Shown one piece after another: positions 61,950 to 64,000 of a stretch of 64,000 nucleotides of DNA (position 1 is its first letter; each line of letters starts with the position of its first letter). Source of the stretch: Owenia fusiformis (Eukaryota > Annelida > Polychaeta > Sabellida > Oweniidae). The DNA lies in NCBI GenBank assembly GCA_903813345.2, contig CAIIXF020000011.1, positions 11,442,842 through 11,506,841 on the forward strand. The letters run 5' to 3'. The notes beneath the pieces were generated by a model, which saw only the letters and a program-made list of their open reading frames with translations, was not told the DNA's origin and searched no databases. A program made the translations under genes and the position numbers.

Positions 61950-64000
61950 GAATAAGGCTTTGTGGCACATTGTCACTGTCAGTGATACATAGCCAAATAT
62001 TATTCAAACTCACTTTTGGGAAGCTAAAAATATAATTTATTTGAATGGATGAAAATGTTATAAAAGTGGTCATAAGCTTTAACAAAGAGGTTGAGGAAGG
62101 TGTGTAATCCTTTGTAATGGCTGATTCATTTACATCCTGTGGATGTGGACATACCCTTGCTAAAGTAAATCATGAACAAAGTACACGTACAAGACATAAA
62201 TAACAGTTCATTCGAACTGACTGTATCAGAGAATATTTTTATATATGTCTCTGACTTTATATAGAGGGCATTGCAATAGGTACAGTATGAACAGAGTACT
62301 GACAAAGACTGAAACACCTTACTATTACTATTAGTTATGCATTATCTCTGATGTGCTTATATTCCATACAACTTACTGTAGTTGTAAAATGATATGTTAT
62401 AAGTCTTTTTAGGTTATATCTTGGTTTATTCTCTTTATCAAATTTATAATTGAATGAGAGTGGTATAAACATTAGTGAATATATTATATACATGGTACAG
62501 GATGGATTGTGTATGATAATGATATACCATTATGATCTCTATATCACTGTTCACTCATCGCATACAACTATTAATTAAAGTCAGAGTTAATTTTACATTG
62601 TCATAAGAGGCACCTATCAATATACATATATGGGTGTAATGAGTATCATTGAAGTCTGATTTGCATTATATCAAAGTATACACTCACTGAGTTTTGATCT
62701 TACAATTTTGGGTTTTGTGCAATTATTTATATTTTAAATATTTTATATTTTTATTGTTAAAATATCACTTTTTACGTTATGGATCCGAATGTTTTGCATT
62801 ACATGTAATTTGATATTGTACAGGCAGATAAGTGTTTAGGTTAACAATATTGTCTATCTTGTAAAATGGTTGCCACTTTAATTGCTGAAAATGTTTTTAG
62901 GTATTTTTGGTCGCACTGGATAAGTGTTCAATCCAAATTTTGCTTGAAATTGTACAGCTACCTTATTTTATAAGATAATACAAGTCTACAAAATGGATTG
63001 CAAAGATTTGAAATGATCACACCAAAATAAATTCAAAAGTATTGATACATGATAAAGTTTGTATTTCATCAGTATGATTAATATGATAGAAATATATTTA
63101 ATAAAAGTAATTCTTAAGCTCTGTTTCAAATGTTTCCCTTGCTGGCAACTCTTCCGATTCAAAGCTGTGCATCTCTCCAATTTAGTATGTTTTGGCTTAA
63201 AATTTAACAGTGCTAAACCTCCTGATGGGGAGTCTGTCAACATAAATGTAGTAACCGCATACCTACTGTAATAAGCTTGGATGGACAGGCCATCTTGGAA
63301 AATTGGCATACACTTAAGAATCCGGACTCAGTTTGCTGTAGAACAAAATGATTTTCTTTAAAATTCAGTGTGGGTGCTACAAAACAGGGGAATTCTAAAA
63401 ATAGAGGGTTCCATTTTAATCACCCTGTAGATCAAAGACAAAGAATATATATTTCATGACAATATTTTAGAGAAACTCAACTTAATCTAAGAACACAAAT
63501 CCTGACCTCTTTTGGCGAAACACATTAGGCTAAATTGGCCTTAATATACAACACCCACAATAAATGGATGCCATCTAAGCAAAACTGATATCCAAATATA
63601 TCTAGTTTTTTTATCGTACGTATTGAAAACATACATCATCTGCTGACCATGAACGACTTTTAGTAATACCATGGGCTTTCAACTAGAATCTAATTGAATG
63701 CCCATGGTAATACTGTAAGACCACCAATCATTGGTAAAACAATGATGGAACAAGTTAGCTGTTTGTCTTTAATGTCAACACCACAAGTGGTGACACTGTT
63801 ATAGTCTCCAACTTTTTGGTGTTCGGCGTCGGCTTTTGGGGGTCGTAGTCTGTAATAAATTCTTAAAACTTCCAGTAAATTCAAGTTTAATTTGAAAAAC
63901 TGACAATTCTGCTCTTACAATTCTGCGTTGAATCAAACAAGTTGAAAGTGAAACATTTCTAATATTTTATTTCCAACTCAACAAAGGATGTTGATTAATG
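61950..64000. other. JIP1 3' flank
   Basis: No further gene is recognised. The region carries a 41-bp palindrome at 63669-63710 and a fragment of the GTCACCACC-type repeat at 63778-63880. Part may be JIP1 3' UTR. Confidence 0.45.
63669..63710. repeat. Short palindrome CCATGGGCTTTCAA...TTGAATGCCCATGG
   Basis: ACCATGGGCTTTCAACTAGA and TCTAATTGAATGCCCATGGT face each other. Related sequences lie at 51091-51119, 56505-56533, 16494-16514 and 17840-17858. Confidence 0.7.

Overview
The window is nuclear DNA from an animal. It is AT-rich, genes have many introns with GT..AG boundaries, and four recognisable metazoan genes sit in a sea of transposon debris. The repeat style (Jockey-superfamily LINEs, very many hAT-type and foldback MITEs, frequent ACATGTA words) suggests a marine invertebrate, perhaps a lophotrochozoan such as a mollusc or brachiopod. 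That placement is inference; the sequence does not prove a phylum.

Layout. (1) 1-2611, minus strand: the first four coding exons of an EF-hand rhomboid protease (RHBDL1/3 type), running off the left edge. (2) 2612-24725: no host gene recognised. It holds a minisatellite split by a hAT MITE, a nearly intact LINE with one frameshift, a giant 8-kb foldback element whose arms carry about 345-bp tandem units, a nest of smaller foldback elements, a palindromic MITE, a roughly 330-bp repeat array and a decayed L1/Tx1-like reverse transcriptase. (3) 24726-32546, plus strand: the complete RPL13A gene (203 aa) with a 5'TOP tract. All six of its introns carry a box C/D snoRNA or a decayed copy (U33/U32-like and U34-like). 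(4) 33940-44865, minus strand: the complete ATP5PB gene (261 aa, seven exons), tail-to-tail with RPL13A. (5) 45002-61872, plus strand: a complete JIP1 gene (MAPK8IP1-like, 577 aa, 11 exons), head-to-head with ATP5PB; the two start codons are only 136 bp apart over a YY1-like motif. (6) 61873-64000: JIP1 3' region and repeats.

RPL13A and ATP5PB are housekeeping genes (ribosome, mitochondrial ATP synthase). JIP1 is a JNK-pathway and kinesin-cargo scaffold, and the rhomboid is an intramembrane protease. Apart from the shared ATP5PB/JIP1 promoter and the snoRNA/ribosomal-protein pairing, nothing suggests that the genes act in one pathway. Exon joins were made by hand from splice signals, reading phase and family resemblance. 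Transposon families were assigned from terminal repeats and target-site duplications (TSDs) read directly from the sequence.
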